Source: Cryptomeria japonica (taxonomy: Eukaryota > Streptophyta > Pinopsida > Cupressales > Cupressaceae). Taken from it: a stretch of DNA of 64,000 nt. Made by a program: the position numbers and the translations under genes. Positions 1 through 12,148 of this stretch are shown here, one piece after another. The number at the start of each line of letters is the position of its first letter. Position 1 is the stretch's first letter. The stretch lies in the NCBI RefSeq assembly GCF_030272615.1, contig NC_081412.1:669318852-669382851 (forward strand), written 5' to 3'. Below the pieces are notes generated by a model that had not been told where the DNA came from, did not search any database, and was given only the letters and a program-made list of their open reading frames with translations.

Positions 1-926
1 GTACGTGTCATCCGTGTATTTCATTTAGATGCATATTTTGTTTTGTTTTACATCAAGTTTGAAGATAAATGTTATCATATTTCAGTTTTGATTACAAATA
101 TAATAAGGATAAAAAGATCTTGTTATTTATAATTGTCATTCAAAAGGACTTCAAAGGGCTTATGCATCCATGCAAAGGGTGTAGAATGACTTAAGTGATA
201 GAGATAAAGACACGTGATGACAAAGTACACAAGTCTTGTTGAAATCCATTTTGGTGACAATGTTCCTGGAATAATCTTTGACATCTTGGTGAAGACATTG
301 AATAAGGATAGTCCATCAACAAAATAGTAATAGAAGATGATAGTATATAGATGTTTGGTGATTTGGATAGAGTTGTGGGTGCCTTAAAAAGGGTATAAAA
401 AACCATTTTTCTTGTACACACAGTTCAAAGCCAAAATAATACCATTGAAAGGATGACAACATTAGTCCAAGAGTGTAAACATAGAGAAGAAAGGATAATT
501 AATGGGATGTATGACAATCAAACAAGAGATCCTTGCCACTATGAATAGTGTTGTCAGGAATTAAAGGATCTCTCAAAAATATAAAGGAAAATATTATGCT
601 ACAATGGATGAGGGAATTCACAATACAAAATATTGAGAAAAATGCCAAATACACAACAACAAGAAATATGAATACATTCTACATGTTTGACATGTAAGGA
701 AATGTCAAATAATAAAGAGAAGTAGCTAAAAGCTTGGTGGGGTGCATGAAAATAAGGATAGGAGTTAATTATATAAATATAAAGAAAATTAATAAGAAGA
801 ATAAAATAGTCTCATGGAAATGGAACCAACAGTCAAGATGGTTGTCATCAAGCTAGATGAAAGGAAATGATGGTCTTAAGAAGCAAATTAGTGTCTCTCA
901 TTCAAATGATTTGTTAGATTGTCATG
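1..926. other. Left flank of E1, no gene seen
   Basis: AT-rich sequence with no coding frame that resembles a protein family I know. The short ORFs here have no recognisable motif. It is contiguous with 16760 onward in the reconstructed pre-insertion site, because E1 sits between the two copies of AGTTC. Confidence 0.6.
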
Positions 927-931
927 AGTTC
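927..931. repeat. E1 target-site duplication, left copy
   Basis: AGTTC directly precedes the TG that starts the E1 5' LTR. The same five bases follow the final CA at 16755-16759. Five bases is the usual duplication length for plant LTR retrotransposons. Confidence 0.88.
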
Positions 932-959
932 TGTTGGGTGAATATTTTGTCACCAGCCA

Positions 960-3701
960 ACTAAAAAAAATCAAGGTAATCATTATAGGAGGGTTAATGA
1001 CGCCTTCTTTGTTGTTTGGAAGTGCATTTTTGATAAAGGCCTGCAGAAGAGAAGAATATCAGAGGCCGCTTACAACAGGGTGTCTCATTTTGGGTGTGTA
1101 TTTATACAATTCCCCACATTCACCTATATCCGAATTGGATGTTTCTCAGGTGAGCCCTTCATCCTTACAAGGTTTCCTTCAGATAAAATCATCCTTATGG
1201 AGTTGTGCAGACAACTGATTAGTGTGCATGAGAAACAATCACAAGCACATAAGACTAGGCTGAAATTCCCAGAGTCAATTGGCAGGTATTCCGTGCTAAC
1301 CAATCAGAAGGCCAAACATACAGAGGAGGAAATGTAGTGGAATATCATGAGAAGATTCAAGGCCTGGACCGATTTTGATTTTCAGGGTATAAAGAGAAAA
1401 CTCAAAAGGACATACACTCATGTTTATAGGTTTGAGGATGTTTGGGTGGATTGTCAGAATGAGGAGGATATAAGAAGGATGGATTTCAACCACCTTAGTC
1501 TAGAACAAATTGAAAATCTGGATCTAGCTAAGATCCCAATGACTATGGAAGACACATATGACATAGTGGACCCAGTTTATTATGAGAAGAAGATTGTTGA
1601 CTCCCCACTTCCACTTGTACAATGGTCAAAGAAGGAAAGCAAATCTATTACACAAAGGATCTCTCCTATCTTAGCAAACACCAATGTTTGGTTGCTAAAA
1701 ATGAATCTCAGGATGAAATAGCTTCCCACTAGTTCAGGAAATGATGACAACAGTGATGGTCCATTAGGCAAGACAATGATAGCTAAAACAAGAACCAAGA
1801 GAAAGGCAAACTCACAAGTACTATCCTCAGCTCCTGTGGTACAATCAAAGGGTAAAGGGCCCAAAATCAAATTTACAGTTAAAGGGTCAAAGAAGGGTGA
1901 GTGATCATCCGCACCATAGGAAGCAGTGACAAAGGAGTCAGAACAACCACCTGCCAGTGAAGCTAGAAAGGGAAAAGAGGTCGAAGAAGGTGAAATTCCT
2001 CAACAAGAGGAAGTAAAAGAAGAGGAAGTATCACATCCATCTGAAGTTGATGCCCCGATTACTTCACAAGTAATCATCCATTCTATTGACTCTGATTTTG
2101 ACTCTGACCAAGAAGATGAAGATTTTCAAGAAGATGGAGATCTAAGTATGGGTATGACGCAATCAGAGACCATTGGTCAGTTTTTTACAATAACCAACTT
2201 CTCTAATTTAGATGATATCCCTTCATCTACTTTTGAATCCACCATGATGGATTTTAATGATACCTTGCAAGATGCACTTACAGAACAGGTTTCAATAGAT
2301 TTACCCATTAATACTACCACCACCACAATAATTCCCCCACTGGTCAGTGCTGAAGTTACATTCACGACACCCTCAACTCTTCCATCTATAACTAAAGAGG
2401 TAGCAGCAACAAATGTTCCACTAAATGCCTCAATATCAACACCCTCAGTAACACTCACAACTACTCCAAGTTCCAGTCAACCTACTTCGGAAGCCTCAAC
2501 TCCAAGTCAGCAAGGAGCTACTACCCCATCAGCCAATCCAGAACTTCCCCCTTGGATGGAAGTAGTGGCTCCAAAGAGGAAAAAATAGGTGATATCTCCA
2601 GATGAGTTTGACTTTGAACTTTTAGTTCCTCCAAAACCTAAGGGAATAAAAAAGCCGACGACAGTATCTCGGGTGGTAGTAGACCCTGCTTCCAAGAGAA
2701 AATATGCTGAAGTTATGGTGTCATCGACAGACAAGGACAAAGGCAACATACGATCTAAATATTATACCATGCAGGTTGTAGAGCTCAGGGTGGAAACTCA
2801 TGAGAGTGTGAAATTTGATTCTCAGACAACCCTTAATTCTTTATTGAGAAGATTGGATTAGGAGAGGGATGAGAAAAATATCTTGAAGTCAAAGTGCGAA
2901 CAACTGACCAACGTCCTTTTAAAGGTAACACAATCTTCTCAAGAGGTTTAACCTATAGGATCATCAATAGACACCAAATCTCTCAAAAATATTGAATTGG
3001 TAGGAGCTAAAGGCCGGGTCATGGATGAATGGATCTTGTGGATAAGGTCAGAAGGCTCTCATCTTCTAAGCTCAACAGTAGAACTATTGTCTGATTATGA
3101 AGTGATCCAGAGTTGGATGCAAGGACTCAAAACCTTTTTATCATAGGAAATTGAGGAAGTTGTGCAAAGCACTGCCTTGTGGAGCAAAATGGAGGATTTC
3201 AGGATATATGTCCTGGTTGAGAACAAGGTAATTCCCACAAGGGAGAAGTACATTAAGATCTTGTCATTATTGTCTCATAAATAAGAGACAATGAAGTTAA
3301 TGATTGTAGAGCTGGACCGAGAAAAGAAAGAAGGTGATGATGAGGTTGACCTTATTTTTGCTAAAGTTGGTGATCTCCCTTGCTATTTGTATAATGGTGA
3401 TCAAAATCTCGTCACTGCTGAAGTCGTCACACAAGAATTATTTTCCTTGATGGACCAATGCACGGGACATGATTTCTCGCTTGATACATTTGATAAACTG
3501 TTAGGAATTTAGGTCAGTTTTGAAGTCCTCGCATCCATGTTGAAGGATGTTAAAAAGAAACAAGTGAAGATTCAAGATGCACTCTCCGGCGTCCAAATCA
3601 TCACAAGTTCTACCTTGATGTCGAACGAAGTAGAGGTCAAAGCCATCCTCGCTAAATTCAAAGGCTTTCAGAAATCCAATGAAGAAGAGAATCAAGAATG
3701 A
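960..3701 (+). pseudogene. U3 copy of the E1 LTR-spanning ORF (5'-truncated)
   Basis: This is the same protein as the ORF at 12271-15840, but it begins where the LTR begins, so it lacks the N-terminal ~290 codons. One frame stays collinear with the other copy down to TGA 3699-3701 with no frameshift. In-frame stops are TAG at 1335, 1719, 1917, 2586, 2859, 3144 and 3510, TAA at 2949 and 3282, and TGA at 1902. Five of these are CAG or CAA in the 3' LTR copy. The middle is an acidic and Ser/Thr/Pro-rich linker (about 1926-2590) and the C-terminal part is charged and helical. Function unknown. Confidence 0.75.
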
Positions 3702-3857
3702 AGTTTCCCCTTTGGCACTCTTTCTTCATGCAGTTGCACGATATATGTTGTCAATTTTCATGCAGCTGCACATTTTCTTTATGTAGTAGTTGTAGTAAAA
3801 TGGGACTGTGCAGTTGAATTAGTCAACTGTGCCCACCTTTTTCTCAACCTGTTTTCC

Positions 3858-3866
3858 TATATAAGG
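3858..3866 (+). promoter_or_regulatory. E1 5' LTR TATA box
   Basis: TATATAAGG lies about 157 bases after the ORF stop and about 750 bases before the LTR end. An AATAAA follows at 3970-3975. Both are conserved in the 3' LTR (15998 and 16110). This spacing fits a U3/R boundary just downstream, which places the ORF in U3. Assignment as the active promoter is inference. Confidence 0.55.
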
Positions 3867-4620
3867 ACCTTTTTGTAAATATTTTATCTTTTTCATGCTT
3901 AGCAAAACTTTGTTGGATTTTTATCCCAATTAAGACTTTGGGCTTTTGTGGTGAAAATTCAATCAAACAAATAAAGAAAACAGTTTTGTTGATTGCAAAC
4001 TTTGTGTTGTATCAAGAAAGTTGTTTATATTATTTAATGTTCCTATGTCCATTGAATACATATTACCTTTACTTCTTTGATCTTTAAGATATTGCTACGT
4101 GGTTAGAGAGCTCTCAAATCTTGCCAATAAATTTTGTGCTCTTAGCATACTTGAGAAATCTGCTGATAAATTAAGTGACTTGTAGTAAGCTTTGTATTGC
4201 TACAGTTATTTGTAGTTTAATGGATTAGAAATATATACTTGAAGACTTTGAGCTTTAAGCTAAGTTTCTAATTGTTTAATTTGTAACGATCAATGTGAAT
4301 TAGTGTTACCATAAAGGAGACTTTGTGCTGCTTAAAAGTACCTCTTTGTGTAGTTTGTTAGATTAATAGTTCTTTTCTTTAAGTATCTGAAGAGGTAGAG
4401 AAATTGTAACTAGGTGAAGGGAGAATACATAAACTCTGAAAAAAGAGAGTTATATGCCCAACACCAACCCACAAATTTAATTTCTTATTAATTAGAGGAT
4501 AAATTTCATAGGAAACCTCCCCTTGATGAGAGGATAGATTATTTTCTTAGCATAGCATTGTGTGAATTTCATGTTTTGTCATTAGTACGCTGGTGACAAA
4601 ATATTCAGCTAACAGTTTTT

Positions 4621-4638
4621 TGGCGACTCTACTGGGGA
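4621..4638 (+). other. E1 primer binding site
   Basis: TGGCGACTCTACTGGGGA begins with the TGG that pairs with a tRNA CCA end and lies six bases past the LTR. The form TGGCGACTCC(A/G)CTGGGGA is the PBS I associate with Ogre/Tat-type elements and an arginine tRNA. The tRNA identity is from memory. Confidence 0.7.
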
Positions 4639-4967
4639 TTGACGTGCAACCAGTTTGTCACTTGGGTTGCAGTGTGCTTTCATTATAGTTTACATATTGT
4701 TGTTTTTATTGAAATCATAATCTGGCTGATCGAAGTTACAGTCGTGGGTAAAGATTAGTAGGAATTGTTGATCCTAGTTTTGAAGTATTGCATCACTTCA
4801 ATTTTCCCTTTGTGACACCTCCATGGACGCTTTCTCCTTTGTAGCGGACACAAAGTTTTCCTCCATCTGTACGGTGATCTTCGATACCAAGTGAGGCATC
4901 GAGTTTACAAGTTTCAGTTGTTCCACTTGCAAATAATTTTGTAATACCACCTTATAATCCATTAAGG
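4639..4967 (+). other. E1 leader, untranslated
   Basis: Region between the PBS and the gag ATG with no recognisable protein. It would be the 5' untranslated and packaging region of the element RNA. Confidence 0.6.
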
Positions 4968-6340
4968 ATGGCTGTTGCTAGCCCTTGGGGCTCTTCTTTT
5001 GGTCCTCTGAACCTGACTTTACCTTTGCATGAACTTCCCAAAGGTACGCGGAAAAATTTACCCAATTTTTTTGGGGATGGTTCTCAGCACCTAGATGAAC
5101 ACATTGCTGCCTTCTACATCGCATGTGGAGTCTTAGGTGTTGAGCACAAAGACATTTCAGTGAGATTATTCATTGAGACTTTGCATGGAGCTACTGCTGA
5201 TTGGTTCTATCATCTTACTAATGCCTATATCACAAATTGGGCAACTCTTAGAATGTTGTTTGAGGCGAGATTGAAGTCCACTGAAGATGATCATACTTTA
5301 TTGGCACAATTAACTCAGTTGAAGAAAGAGCCTCAAGAACCCATGCATGAGTTTGTAGTAAAATTTGACAAGTTACATAATCATATTCCATTTGCTTCAA
5401 GACCTACTGCTGGAAACTTGAAATGCTTTTTCATCAACTCCCAATTGCCAGAGGTGAGTTTCCTTTTGCGAAGGAACAATCCTACAGATTTGGCTGGAGC
5501 TCAACAAATGGCCATATCAGTTGAGGATGATCTTATTCTTGCTGGGAAGATAAGGAGAGATCCTAACAAGGTTAGGAGTAATCAAGCTACTGATGCATCT
5601 CTCCCTTCAACTAGTTCTGTAGATCCTATATACAGAAGCTAGCAAATGAGTTGTTGGCACTTAAGAAGCAAATTTCCTCACAAGGAAATACTTCTTATCA
5701 TGATGTTCCAAGAAGGACTTATACAAACAATGCTTCCAATTACGCCATGCGTAATTAGAATAAATTACCTCTCGCTCCAGAGAGGTTTGCATTGGAAGCA
5801 CTGCCCCAAAGTTCAGCTACTGGATATTATGAAGCTGAATAGAATGATCTTCCTCCTTTTGGTGAAGAAGATGCTAATTCACATCAAGAATGTGATGCAG
5901 AGTTGGCTGGTGACTCTAATATCAGGTTTATGCAATATCAAGAAGATGATACACCAGTTGCACATGATGGAGACATCTTTGTAGTATTCACCCGTTTGCA
6001 AACCCAGGCAGCTCAGCCACCTGTCATTGCGAAGAGTGACGATTCTACTCAAATAAAGGACTCTCAACGTTTGCTGATTTATATTGTGAAGCGTGGGGCT
6101 CCCATAACAAATCCTGCAAAGGACAACACTATCTCAATGGACGTCGCGAAGGATAAAAATGTAAGTGATTCTTCAACTACTGTGAATTTTTCTGCACCTG
6201 TCAATTCTTCTACACATGCATCAAAGACTAGTGTACCAAATATTTTTAATTCTCAAACTGAGAATCCAAATCCATCTTTGATAATGAATTCCTTTAAGTC
6301 ATTTGATATTTTAGATCATGCAAGGAAAACCAAAATATAA
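4968..6340 (+). pseudogene. gag: E1 gag (frameshifted)
   Basis: The ATG at 4968 opens 224 codons with a retrotransposon gag domain: a motif starting LPNFFGDGSQHLDEHIAAF, a run ending ADWFYHL, and a segment about how many are 'tested' as LTQLKKEPQEPMHEFV. The frame breaks at about 5628, where an extra TA in TATATA shifts it. The product resumes as IQKLANELLALKKQ in the frame that then runs through the whole pol region. In-frame TAG at 5756 and 5840 and TAA at 6338 follow. No CCHC zinc knuckle is seen, which is normal for some Tat-type gags. It would form the virus-like particle core in the cytoplasm if intact. Confidence 0.85.
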
Positions 6341-7921
6341 ATGTTTGAAGTTGAATTTTTTAGATCTAACCCAGATCAATTTGACAATTTGGTCAAATTT
6401 GTTAAAGAAAAAGATACTACCCCTAGCGATCTTCCAAAATCAAACTTGCTTCAAAATAGTCTAGTATCTTCCCCTTCTCCTATCAAGAAGATAAAACCAT
6501 TTTACATCTCTTTGTTAACAAATAGTTACAATCTTAGTAACTGTATAAATGATTATGGGGCATTTGATAATGTTATGCCATCAAAAGTTTCCAATTCCCT
6601 TGGTTTAACTTTGACCAAAACATTTGGAAGGTGTTTCTCTATGGATAACAAACAAGTTCCTTTGATTGGTCAAATCAAGGATGCACAGTTTGCCTTTGCT
6701 TCATTCCCAGAAAAGAAAATCAAGATGATAGTACTGGTAGCCGATGTACCAGCTTCCTATGGGCTATTGTTGGGAAGAAATTTCTATAGAGATGTTGGGG
6801 GTGAGTTAAACATGTATATGACTAAGGCTTGTATCCCAATTAAAGGAGTTGTCCAAAGGTTACTTCCAGAAAAAGAATCAAAATATACCGTTGTCAAGTC
6901 CGACGATCAGTGGGCCCAGATTCTTTTCGAATCATCAAGCATGGGTAATTATTTCATGTATGCTAATGATGGTTTAAAGATGAATCCTAAGAGTGAAGTT
7001 GATACTTCACTCAATTATTTCCCAGTTGATTGTGAAAGTAGTTCTGAAGGTAGTGTTATTGAATCAGAAGGATCTGCAACTTCACAACAAGAAATTCTCA
7101 ATTTTGATACCATTAGCATTGGTAGTCTAGATGATGTTTGGACACTGGAGTTTGATGGCAGCTATTCTTCTACCAGATCAAGAGCTAGTATTCTTTTAAT
7201 TTCTCCTAAGGGTAATCTTTTCCTTTTCTCCTTCAAATTGCAGTTCGATAACACAAACAACACTGCTAAGTATGAGTCTCTCCTTCTGGGAATGAATGTT
7301 GCTCAAAAGAAGGGAATTAAGAACTTGCATGCTGAAGGAGATGCCGAGTTAATAGCCTATCAGATCAGGAACATATATCAAACAAGGAGTGAAAGGTTGT
7401 GGCATTACCACAACCTTGTCTGGGATCTAATAGAAACATTTGAAGCTTTTGATATATCTATGGTTTCTTGTGAATTCAACGATAGGGATGACTCATTAGC
7501 AGTATCAGCAACGTCTTTGGTTCCTCACAAAGATTTTTTAGGATCAACTTATGTTGTTGAGTTAGTTTTCCGGCCAAGCGTTCGTGACAACTCTGATAAT
7601 TGGCAGGTGTTTAATGATGATCATCATGTAATAAATTTCTTGCAGACTTCTGATAATTTTGATGATCTGTACTTTGAAGGTAGTCACTGCCCTTCAAAGG
7701 ATACAATTGAAAGTGTTGATGTAGAAATAGGAGAGAAGTTTGTGCAATTAAAAGGAAACAAGATCCCCAAGGGTCTAGTTTCACTAGAAAAGCTTTTTGA
7801 CAAGCATGATCGCTATGTTAAGAAGCAACAAAGGTCAACTATAGGGTCAATGGAATATGAACAAATAAACATTGGGACTGAAGACAATCCAAAAATGATC
7901 AACATTGGAAAGTGTTGTTGA
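6341..7921 (+). pseudogene. pol: E1 protease plus upstream RNase H-like domain
   Basis: 526 codons of the same frame as the rest of pol. Around 6551-6562 the aspartic protease motif reads DYGAFDNVMP; the usual DSGA has lost its Ser to Tyr. The flap and helix region ends in SYGLLLGRNFYRD. From about 7139 to 7540 there is a second fold, starting WTLEFDGSYSSTRS, with TNNTAKYESLLLGM, then EGDAELIAYQI and DDSLAVSA. These give the D-E-D-D residues of RNase H, and the domain is intact in motif. This extra RNase H upstream of RT is a known arrangement in a group of plant gypsy elements. The frame ends in TGA at 7919. Confidence 0.8.
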
Positions 7922-9295
7922 CAAGGAGAAAGGCAAAAATTTGTTGCATTATTGTAGTAGTATGTTGACGTCTTAGCATACTCCTATGAAGATCTAAAGT
8001 CTTTTCATCCCGAAGAGCTCCGCCATGACATTCCATTGAAACCAGCTATTATGCCTTTCCGATAGAAGCAAAGGCAATACAACCCAAAAATCTCTGACAC
8101 TATCTTTGCTGAAGTACAAAAGATGTTGAAAGCAAGGATAATCTTCCCCATTCACCATTCTTCTTGGATAGCCAATATTGTACCTGTATGTAAGAATAAT
8201 GGTGAAATTCAGATATGTGTAGATTTCTGAAACTTGAATCAAGCATCCTTGAAGGATAATTATCCTTTGCCTATCATGGATCATGTCCTACAAGTTGTTA
8301 CTAGGGCAGAAATGATGTCCATGTTGGACGGGTTTTCAGTTTATAACCAAGTAGAAGTTCGGGAGCAAGATCAGCATAAGACCGCTTTTACTACACCTTG
8401 GGGTACCTTTGCATATCGCAGGATGCCTTTTGGATTAATAAATGCAGGAGCAAATTTCCAACGTGCAATGGAATTGGCCTTCCAAAGTTTTCTTGGTAAA
8501 TTCATTGTTGTCTATTTAGATGTTTTGATAGTTTATTCTAAGGAACGCCAAGATCATTTTTCCCATCTACAACAAGTCTTAGAGAAATGTCGTCAGCATG
8601 GAATCTCTCTCAATCCCAAGAAGTCTATTTTTGGGGTCACTGAAGGTAAATTGCTTGGGCATATTGTTTCGAAGGAAGGTATTAAAATTGATACGGAAAG
8701 GGTAAAAGCAATCCATGACCTTTCCTTGCCAACCAGTAAGACTGTCGTTCATTCTTTCTTTGGAAAAGTTAATTTCCTACGAAGATTCATTCCAAACTTC
8801 ACTGAACAAACTCGTCATATAGTCAATATGATGAAGGGTAATTCTCTCTTCAAATGGACTCCTGAAGGGAAGAAAGCTTTCCATTAGACCAAGGAAGCCA
8901 TGGCAAATGCTCTAGTCTTAGTATGCCCAGATTATACTAAAGAGTTCATTATGTATAGCTATACGTCAGATCATACTTTTTCGGCTATACTAATGCAAAG
9001 AAATAAGGAAGGTGTGGAATCACCTATCGTGTTCGTGAGTTATCCTCTAAAGGCTCATGAGTTAAAATATTCAGAAATGGAAAAGCATTCTTTTGCCGTG
9101 GTGACAGTAGTTAAACATTTCAGATTTTATATTCTGAATTCGCACATTATTTCTCTTGTTCCTGATGTTGTCATCAAGTCAATTCTGACACAACAAGAGT
9201 TTGGAACTAAAAGGGGCAACTGGGTTGCTGAGATGCAAGAATATGATATGGAAATCAAGCCCACTAAGTTGGTTCATGGAAAAGGTTTATGTTAG
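7922..9295 (+). pseudogene. pol: E1 reverse transcriptase and RNase H
   Basis: One frame with stops at 7955, 7958, 8063 (TAG), 8228 (TGA), 8885 and 9293 (TAG), and no frameshift. RT motifs are clear: NYPLPIMDHVLQ, FSVYNQVEV, YRRMPFGLINAGANFQRAME, and the thumb motif FGVTEGKLLGHIVS. The catalytic box reads YLDV instead of YLDD (about 8515-8527), so the second aspartate is lost. After 8900 an RNase H domain follows, with MYSYTSDHTFSAILMQ, PLKAHELKYSEMEKHSFAV and a tether ending EYDMEIKPT. The TGA at 8228 sits where DFRNLN is expected, a CGA-to-TGA change. Confidence 0.88.
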
Positions 9296-10612
9296 TTGAT
9301 AGCTGACAACAAATCAATAGATGAATTGGTACTTGAAAACGAAGGTATTCATCAAGATCTTCCTCATTTTCTATTTGTTAGCACTATTGATGAGTGGTAT
9401 TCCGATCTCGCATATCTCTGAACATATGGAAATTGTCTTGCACACCTGTCAAGGAAAGAAAAGAGAACCTTAAAGCTTAAAGTAGTGAATTTTGTGCTAA
9501 GGGATAATGGTTTGCACAAGATGGGTTTGGACAACAATTTCCTGCGTTGCATGGACAAACAACAAGAAGTAAGATTACTTCAAGCTTTTCATGATCTTGC
9601 TTGTGGAGGACATTTTTCGGCCCCTGTTACTGCACACAAAATCTTGCGTGCTAGGTATTACTGGCCAACATTGTTTAAAGATACATACAGTTGGGTTCGC
9701 AAGTGTGAGCAATGTCAGCAATTTGTTGGCAAGCCTAAACTAGCTGCACTCCCACTAAAGCCAATAATAATTGAAGAGCCTTTCCAATAGTGGGGATTGG
9801 ACTTCATTGTACCTGTCAATCCAACATCAAGTGCAAGTCACATATATATCCTCATAGTGATGGATTATTTCACCAAGTGGGTGGAGCCAATTCCAACTAA
9901 GCAATCTACTTCGATAGTGGTTTGCCAATTCCTGAAGGAAAACATCGTCTCAAGGTTTGGCATCCCTCATAAGACAGTAGCTAATAATGTTTCACATTTT
10001 TCATCTTATGAGATAATTGAGTTTTGTTTTGATCATTGTATTACTCTTTCACACTCATCTGACTATTATCTGGATACTATTATGAGGAAACTTGTTGATG
10101 AGAAACAATGGACTTGGCATAAAGCTCTTTATGATGTGCTATGGGCGGATCGTATAACATCAAAAAGAGCAATCGGTATGTCACCTTTTCAACTTCTGTA
10201 TGGGTTGAATGTCAAGATTCTGATCACTATGGAACTTCTAGTGTTAAAGCTCACCAAGGCCATTGAAGATGAAACATATCAAGATTCACTGGACATGAGG
10301 ATTATGTTTCTTTCTCAACTGGAAGAAACAAGGGCTGAAGTGGTAGATAGGATTGCTGCACACCAAAGTCAAGTGAAGGCATTGTTTGATAGGAAAACAA
10401 CTTCCCGTGACTTCACAGTTGGTGATCAAGTCTTGTTATGGGATAAGAGGAGGGAACCAAAGGGTTTGCATGGAAAGTTTGATTCTTTATGGAGAGGTCC
10501 CTTTACTATTCATGAAGTATGTGGCGAGCATAGCTACTTACTTGCAAATGTAGATGGTACCCCGTTCTTGCTACCTCATAGCAGAAAACATTTGAAGCTC
10601 TTTACTCAATAG
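9296..10612 (+). pseudogene. pol: E1 integrase, catalytic residues lost
   Basis: The HHCC zinc-binding domain is at about 9582-9722 (FHDLACGGHFS ... CEQCQQ). The core starts WGLDFIVPVNP. The first catalytic Asp is present in MDYFTKWVE. The second, normally in (T)DNG, reads VANNVSHF, so Asp became Asn. The usual PQGNGLAE(S/T)(T/S)NK segment is missing: SHSSDYY runs straight to a residual LDTIMRKLVDEKQ, so the catalytic Glu is deleted. The chromatin-side C-terminus remains (GDQVLLWDKRREPKG ... HGKFDSLWRGPF). Stops: TAG 9293, TGA 9419, TAG 9788; it ends at TAG 10610. Not functional. Confidence 0.85.
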
Positions 10613-10941
10613 AGAGTGATGTAAAGGAAGTTGTACCCTTTTGTAAAATATGTAGTCTTTTCTTTTCAGTCTTTTCATCACCAGACTCTATAGCCCAATA
10701 GATACAGGCACTCGGAGTTCTGGATTCTACAAGCTTCAGGTGGTGCAGCTTGTTCCCCAGTCAGAGCCAGTTGTTGTCCTCAATTTCAGCATGGCCAAAA
10801 TTGTGAGGCAACCCTACGAAAATGGTCCGTTTCATACCTTATGGTCTCTGGGAGAGCTTAATCGACTTGGTCGGTTAGTTCATTTCATTCTTTGCTTTTC
10901 ATTTTTATTGTTTTCCTTGTTTCTTAGGTTTGTAGTTTTAC
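10613..10941 (+). other. E1 post-integrase spacer
   Basis: Noncoding stretch between the integrase stop and the first palindrome. I looked here for a second copy of the LTR start and did not find one. Confidence 0.55.
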
Positions 10942-12148
10942 CTGCAGTTCGGACTTTAAAGTCCGAACTGTAGGGTTCCTTGTTACAAATACACTTTGAA
11001 CTTTAAAGTCCAAAGTGCATTTGTAATTTGTTTTAGTCTGTAGTTCAGACTTGAAAGTCCGAACTGCATGTAGTCTTAACCTGCAGTCCGCACTTTAAAG
11101 TTTGAACTACAGTTTGTTTTAGCCTACAGTTCAGACTTTAAAGTCTGAACTACAGGTAATTTGTTCTAAGTTGCATGTTGGACTTTAAGGTACGACATGC
11201 AATTGTTCCTATTCTGCATGTCGGACTTTAAAGCCAGACATGCAACTACGAGTTGTAATTAATGCCGCATTAGTTATTTTTTAGGGTTTGTTTAAATGCT
11301 TTTTAAGTTGATTTTTCGCGTTTTATTTTTCATTGTGGTTTGTTTTCTCCTCCATGCGCCCTCTTCAGCGTTGTTTCCTCGAGATTCCTAATTTTTCTTG
11401 CTTCATTGTCGGATCTTTTCATCATCAGTGAAGCAAAAGAGGTATGGTTCATTTTTCCTCTTGTTTTTCCCGGGTTTCTTTTTTGGTTTTGTTTCTTGTT
11501 TGTTTTCATTTGCCTTGTTGTTTTTGTTTTTGGATTTCTATCCAGAGGACAATCGGATTTTGAAGTCCGATTGCCTCCTTTATTTTGGAGAACAATCAAA
11601 CTTCAAAACCGGATTGTTCTCCGGATCCCCTTATCTTCCCTGCACACTGAACTTTAAACTCCGATATGCAGCTAGAGATCAGTCCCTCCACATATCGGAC
11701 TTTAAAGTCCGATATGTGGGATCTTAACCTCCACATATCGAACTTTAAAATCTGATATGCAGAGGGGAGTCGGTCGGCATATCGGGTTTTAAAACCTGAC
11801 ATGTCAACCAATTATCCTTCCCCTTGAAAAAATAGCACATCGGACTTTAAAGTCTGATATGCCTTTGATCTTTACAAAAATTTTCTCATCGAACTTTAAA
11901 GTCCGATGTGCTTGTTTTGAGTTTTTCCTGCACACTGTAGTTTAAAGTTTGATGTGCTGATGTTTTTCCCAAGTCTGTACATCGGACTTTAAACTCCGGT
12001 GTGTAGGTGATTTTTTCTAATTTGCACATTGGAGTTTAAACTTTGATGTGCTGTTAACCTTTCCCAGGTCTGCACATCAGAATTTAAACTCCGATGTGCA
12101 AATTTTTGTTTGTAAAGAAGCAGATTGGACTTTTTTCTCCGACCTGCT
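10942..12148 (+). repeat. Array of ~20 related palindromes (GGACTTTAAAGTCC core)
   Basis: About twenty 26-36 bp inverted repeats in tandem, nearly all centred on TTTAAA. Approximate positions: 10942-10973, 10983-11026, 11038-11070, 11081-11112, 11124-11155, 11171-11202, 11215-11244, then after a 300-base gap 11548-11575, 11587-11622, 11641-11670, 11688-11719, 11731-11762, 11775-11806, 11835-11862, 11885-11911, 11930-11957, 11976-12005, 12023-12051, 12071-12100, 12119-12148. 10945-10970 (26 bp) and 11688-11719 (32 bp) are perfect. Arms differ between units (CAGTTCGGAC, TGCATGTCGGAC, CACATATCGGAC, GCACATCGGAC), yet the two arms of a unit usually change together. The gap 11245-11547 is T-rich with nothing recognised. 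Confidence 0.9.

Larger units (their letters stand above)
932..4614 (+). repeat. E1 5' LTR (3683 bp)
   Basis: It starts TGTTGGGTGAATATT and ends CAGCTAACA six bases before the PBS. From about 960 to 4614 it is collinear with 13140-16754. The first ~26 bases are not clearly shared with the other LTR; they are the exact inverse complement of the last 26 bases of the 3' LTR. U3 is unusually long because it contains the C-terminal three quarters of a large ORF (about 960-3701). A TATA box and an AATAAA follow the ORF. LTRs over 3 kb occur in Tat/Ogre-type elements. Confidence 0.85.

Noticed and set aside
10632-10700. 3' LTR of E1 starting near 10632 (TGTACCC...) giving a 6 kb LTR
   Set aside because: No similarity to the 5' LTR start, and homology with the 5' LTR begins only at about 13135.
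11330-11811. Overlapping ORFs around 11.3-11.8 kb
   Set aside because: Their repeated residues (for example SDFKVRYV) come from reading through the palindromes, not from a protein family.
10942-12148. CRISPR-like array of regularly spaced repeats
   Set aside because: Plant nuclear context, no conserved repeat sequence and no unique spacers; the units are individual palindromes with different arms.
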